Source: an uncultured Eubacterium sp.
GTDB taxonomy: Bacteria; Bacillota; Clostridia; Lachnospirales; Lachnospiraceae
Direction of reading: 5' to 3'
Length of the DNA: 41,988 nt
NCBI GenBank assembly: GCA_910586045.1
Contig: CAJUIH010000012.1
Coordinates: 4,495 to 46,482 of the forward strand
Position numbers and translations under genes: made by a program. The notes beneath the pieces were generated by a model. It saw nothing but the letters and a program-made list of their open reading frames with translations, was not told where the DNA came from and did no database searches. This document shows positions 40,258-41,988 of the stretch, one piece after another. Within the stretch, counting starts at the first letter, position 1. Every line of letters begins with the position of its first letter.

Positions 40258-41988
40258 TTATTTCTGTGCATCACGCAGCATTTCCTTTAAATGCATCATC
40301 TGGTCGCGCAGCTCCGCCGCGGCCTCGAAATTCAAATCCGCCGCAGCGCTCTCCATTTTCTTTTTTACCTGTGCAATCAGCTTTTCCAGCTCCTTACGGT
40401 TCATCGATTCCGGATCCTTAGCAAAATTCAATTCCTCCGCCGCTACTTTTTTGGATATGCTGATCAAATCGCGCACCGCTTTTTGAATCGTCTTAGGCGT
40501 AATGCCGTGCTTTGCGTTATATTCCTGCTGCAGCGTACGGCGGCGGTTCGTTTCGTCAATCGCGATACGCATGGAATCGGTAATCTTATCCGCATACATA
40601 ATTACATGGCCTTCGCTGTTGCGCGCCGCCCTGCCAATCGTCTGGATCAGCGAGGTTTCCGAACGCAGAAACCCCTCCTTATCCGCATCCAGAATCGCGA
40701 CCAGCGTAATTTCCGGTATATCCAACCCCTCACGCAGCAGGTTAATGCCAACCAGCACATCAAACACATCCAGCCGCAGGTCACGGATAATTTCCGCCCG
40801 TTCCAGCGTATCAATATCCGAATGCAGGTATTTTACCCGAATGCCAACCTCCTGCATATAGGCAGTCAGATCTTCCGCCATCCGCTTTGTCAGCGTCGTA
40901 ATCAGCACCTTATGCTTCTGCGCCGTTTCCTTATTCACTTCCGAAATCAAGTCGTCAATCTGCCCCTCAACCGGACGCACGGAAATCTCCGGATCCAAAA
41001 GCCCGGTCGGCCGGATAATCTGCTCCACACGCAGCAATTCATGTTCCTTTTCATATACATTCGGCGTTGCCGATACAAAAAGCATCTGGTCGATCTTAGA
41101 CTCAAATTCCTCAAAATTCAGCGGACGGTTATCCTTAGCCGACGGCAGGCGGAATCCATAATCTACCAATGTAGACTTTCTGGACTGGTCGCCGGCATAC
41201 ATCCCGCGGATCTGCGGAATCGTAATATGCGATTCATCCACAATAATCAAAAAATCATCCTTAAAATATTCCATCAAAGTTAACGGCGTAGCCCCCGGCT
41301 CCAGCCCTGCCAAATGTCTGGAATAATTTTCAATCCCGCTGCAGAATCCGGTTTCCCGCAGCATCTCAATATCAAAATTCGTACGCTCCGCAATCCGCTG
41401 CGCCTCGAGCAGCTTGTCCTCCCCCTTGAAATAACGGACACGTTCCTCCAGTTCCTTTTCAATCTCCACACAGGCCTGGTTAATCTTCTCCTGCGGCACC
41501 ACATAATGCGACGCCGGAAAAATTCCAACATGTTCCAACGAAGCCCTGACTTCCCCGGTCAGTACATCAATCTCTGTAATCCTGTCAATTTCATCCCCAA
41601 AAAACTCCACCCGTAGCGCCCGCTCCGCATTGCTGGCCGGAATAATCTCCAGCACATCCCCGCGTACCCGAAACGTGCCCCGATGGAAATCCATCTCATT
41701 TCTTGTATACTGAATATCGATCAAATCGCGAATCACCTCGTCACGGTCCCTAATCATTCCTGGCCGCAAGGACACCATCATTCCAAGAAAATCCTCCGGG
41801 CTGCCCAGACCATAAATACAGGATACACTGGAAACAACCACCACATCCCTGCGCTCGGAAAGAGCCGCCGTTGCTGAAAGGCGCAGTTTGTCGATTTCTT
41901 CGTTTACGGAAGAATCTTTTGCGATGTACGTGTCGGATGACGGGACGTAGGCTTCGGGTTGATAGTAATCGTAGTAGGACACAAAATA
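40258..41988 (-). CDS. uvrB: Excinuclease ABC subunit B, N-terminus beyond window
   Basis: UvrB is the helicase-like damage-verifying subunit loaded by UvrA. 576 residues are visible, starting inside the conserved YFVSYYDYYQPEAYVP stretch, so roughly 90 N-terminal residues including Walker A lie past the right edge. Visible motifs are SSVSCIYGLGSPEDF, the DESH motif (IIVDESHITIPQI), FVSATPNVYE, KHKVLITTLTKRMAEDL, GINLLREGLDIPE and QTIGRAARN. The C-terminal UVR domain (about 535-571, LEKLIAQVKKKMESAAADLNFEAAAELRDQ) binds UvrC. It lies 66 bases upstream of the chosen uvrA start. Confidence 0.97.
   Translation of the reverse strand, partial: YFVSYYDYYQPEAYVPSSDTYIAKDSSVNEEIDKLRLSATAALSERRDVVVVSSVSCIYGLGSPEDFLGMMVSLRPGMIRDRDEVIRDLIDIQYTRNEMDFHRGTFRVRGDVLEIIPASNAERALRVEFFGDEIDRITEIDVLTGEVRASLEHVGIFPASHYVVPQEKINQACVEIEKELEERVRYFKGEDKLLEAQRIAERTNFDIEMLRETGFCSGIENYSRHLAGLEPGATPLTLMEYFKDDFLIIVDESHITIPQIRGMYAGDQSRKSTLVDYGFRLPSAKDNRPLNFEEFESKIDQMLFVSATPNVYEKEHELLRVEQIIRPTGLLDPEISVRPVEGQIDDLISEVNKETAQKHKVLITTLTKRMAEDLTAYMQEVGIRVKYLHSDIDTLERAEIIRDLRLDVFDVLVGINLLREGLDIPEITLVAILDADKEGFLRSETSLIQTIGRAARNSEGHVIMYADKITDSMRIAIDETNRRRTLQQEYNAKHGITPKTIQKAVRDLISISKKVAAEELNFAKDPESMNRKELEKLIAQVKKKMESAAADLNFEAAAELRDQMMHLKEMLRDAQK

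Noticed and set aside
40291..41283. 330-codon plus-strand open frame opposite uvrB
   Set aside because: The peptide is Arg/His/Gln-rich with no recognisable motif and lies fully inside uvrB on the other strand, so it is a shadow frame.
1..41988. Mobile elements, CRISPR arrays, tRNA or rRNA genes
   Set aside because: I saw no transposase or integrase frame, no regularly spaced direct repeats and no tRNA-like cloverleaf in the gaps.

Overview
The window is a stretch of a Gram-positive, low-to-mid GC anaerobe chromosome, most likely class Clostridia and probably a motile member of the Lachnospiraceae. This placement rests on gene content and order (cdaA-cdaR-glmM, an mbl-flgF-flgG-rod-binding set like the B. 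subtilis mbl-flhO-flhP group, a YvyF-type flagellar protein, RecD2, ComF, tandem LCP ligases), strong AGGAGG-type ribosome binding sites, and use of GTG and TTG starts. It is inference; no rRNA or tRNA is present to fix the taxon. Every recognised gene lies on the minus strand, so transcription runs from high to low coordinates.

Right end (about 42.0 to 33.7 kb): uvrB (its N-terminus lies beyond the window) and uvrA for nucleotide excision repair. A 299-base AT-rich gap with a promoter follows, then mbl/mreB, two flagellar rod/hook genes (flgF-like and flgG) and a FlgJ-N-like rod-binding protein, closed by a strong terminator. Next (33.7 to 30.0 kb) come recD2, a comF-type phosphoribosyltransferase and a YvyF-like flagellar zinc-finger gene, ending in a second terminator.

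A TATAAT promoter near 29.99 kb then starts a run of minus-strand genes that continues with short gaps or overlaps to about 4.5 kb: two unknown membrane proteins, cdaA (c-di-AMP synthase), cdaR (YbbR), glmM, an HPr-like phosphocarrier, and a surface-polysaccharide locus. The locus holds all four dTDP-L-rhamnose genes (rfbD, rfbB, rfbA, rfbC), a large GT2 protein, a methyltransferase-kinase fusion resembling WbdD, two polyprenyl-phosphate sugar-1-phosphate transferases, two further GT2 enzymes, an ABC-2 polysaccharide exporter (permease and ATPase), a polytopic DUF6077-like membrane protein split by an in-frame TAG, a small zinc-ribbon protein, two LytR-CpsA-Psr ligases and a WchF/Cps2T-type rhamnosyltransferase. 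glmS follows with its own promoter, then a secreted papain-like cysteine protease and the start of an unidentified gene.

The genes fit one scheme. GlmS and GlmM supply amino-sugar precursors. RfbABCD supply dTDP-rhamnose. A priming transferase loads a sugar-phosphate on undecaprenyl phosphate, the GT4/GT2 enzymes extend a rhamnose-containing chain, the methyltransferase-kinase may cap it, the ABC pair exports it, and the LCP proteins attach it to peptidoglycan. The most notable architectural point is that this locus sits between glmM-HPr and glmS, which are neighbours in B. subtilis, so wall-polysaccharide genes are physically tied to the c-di-AMP/cell-wall precursor operon.
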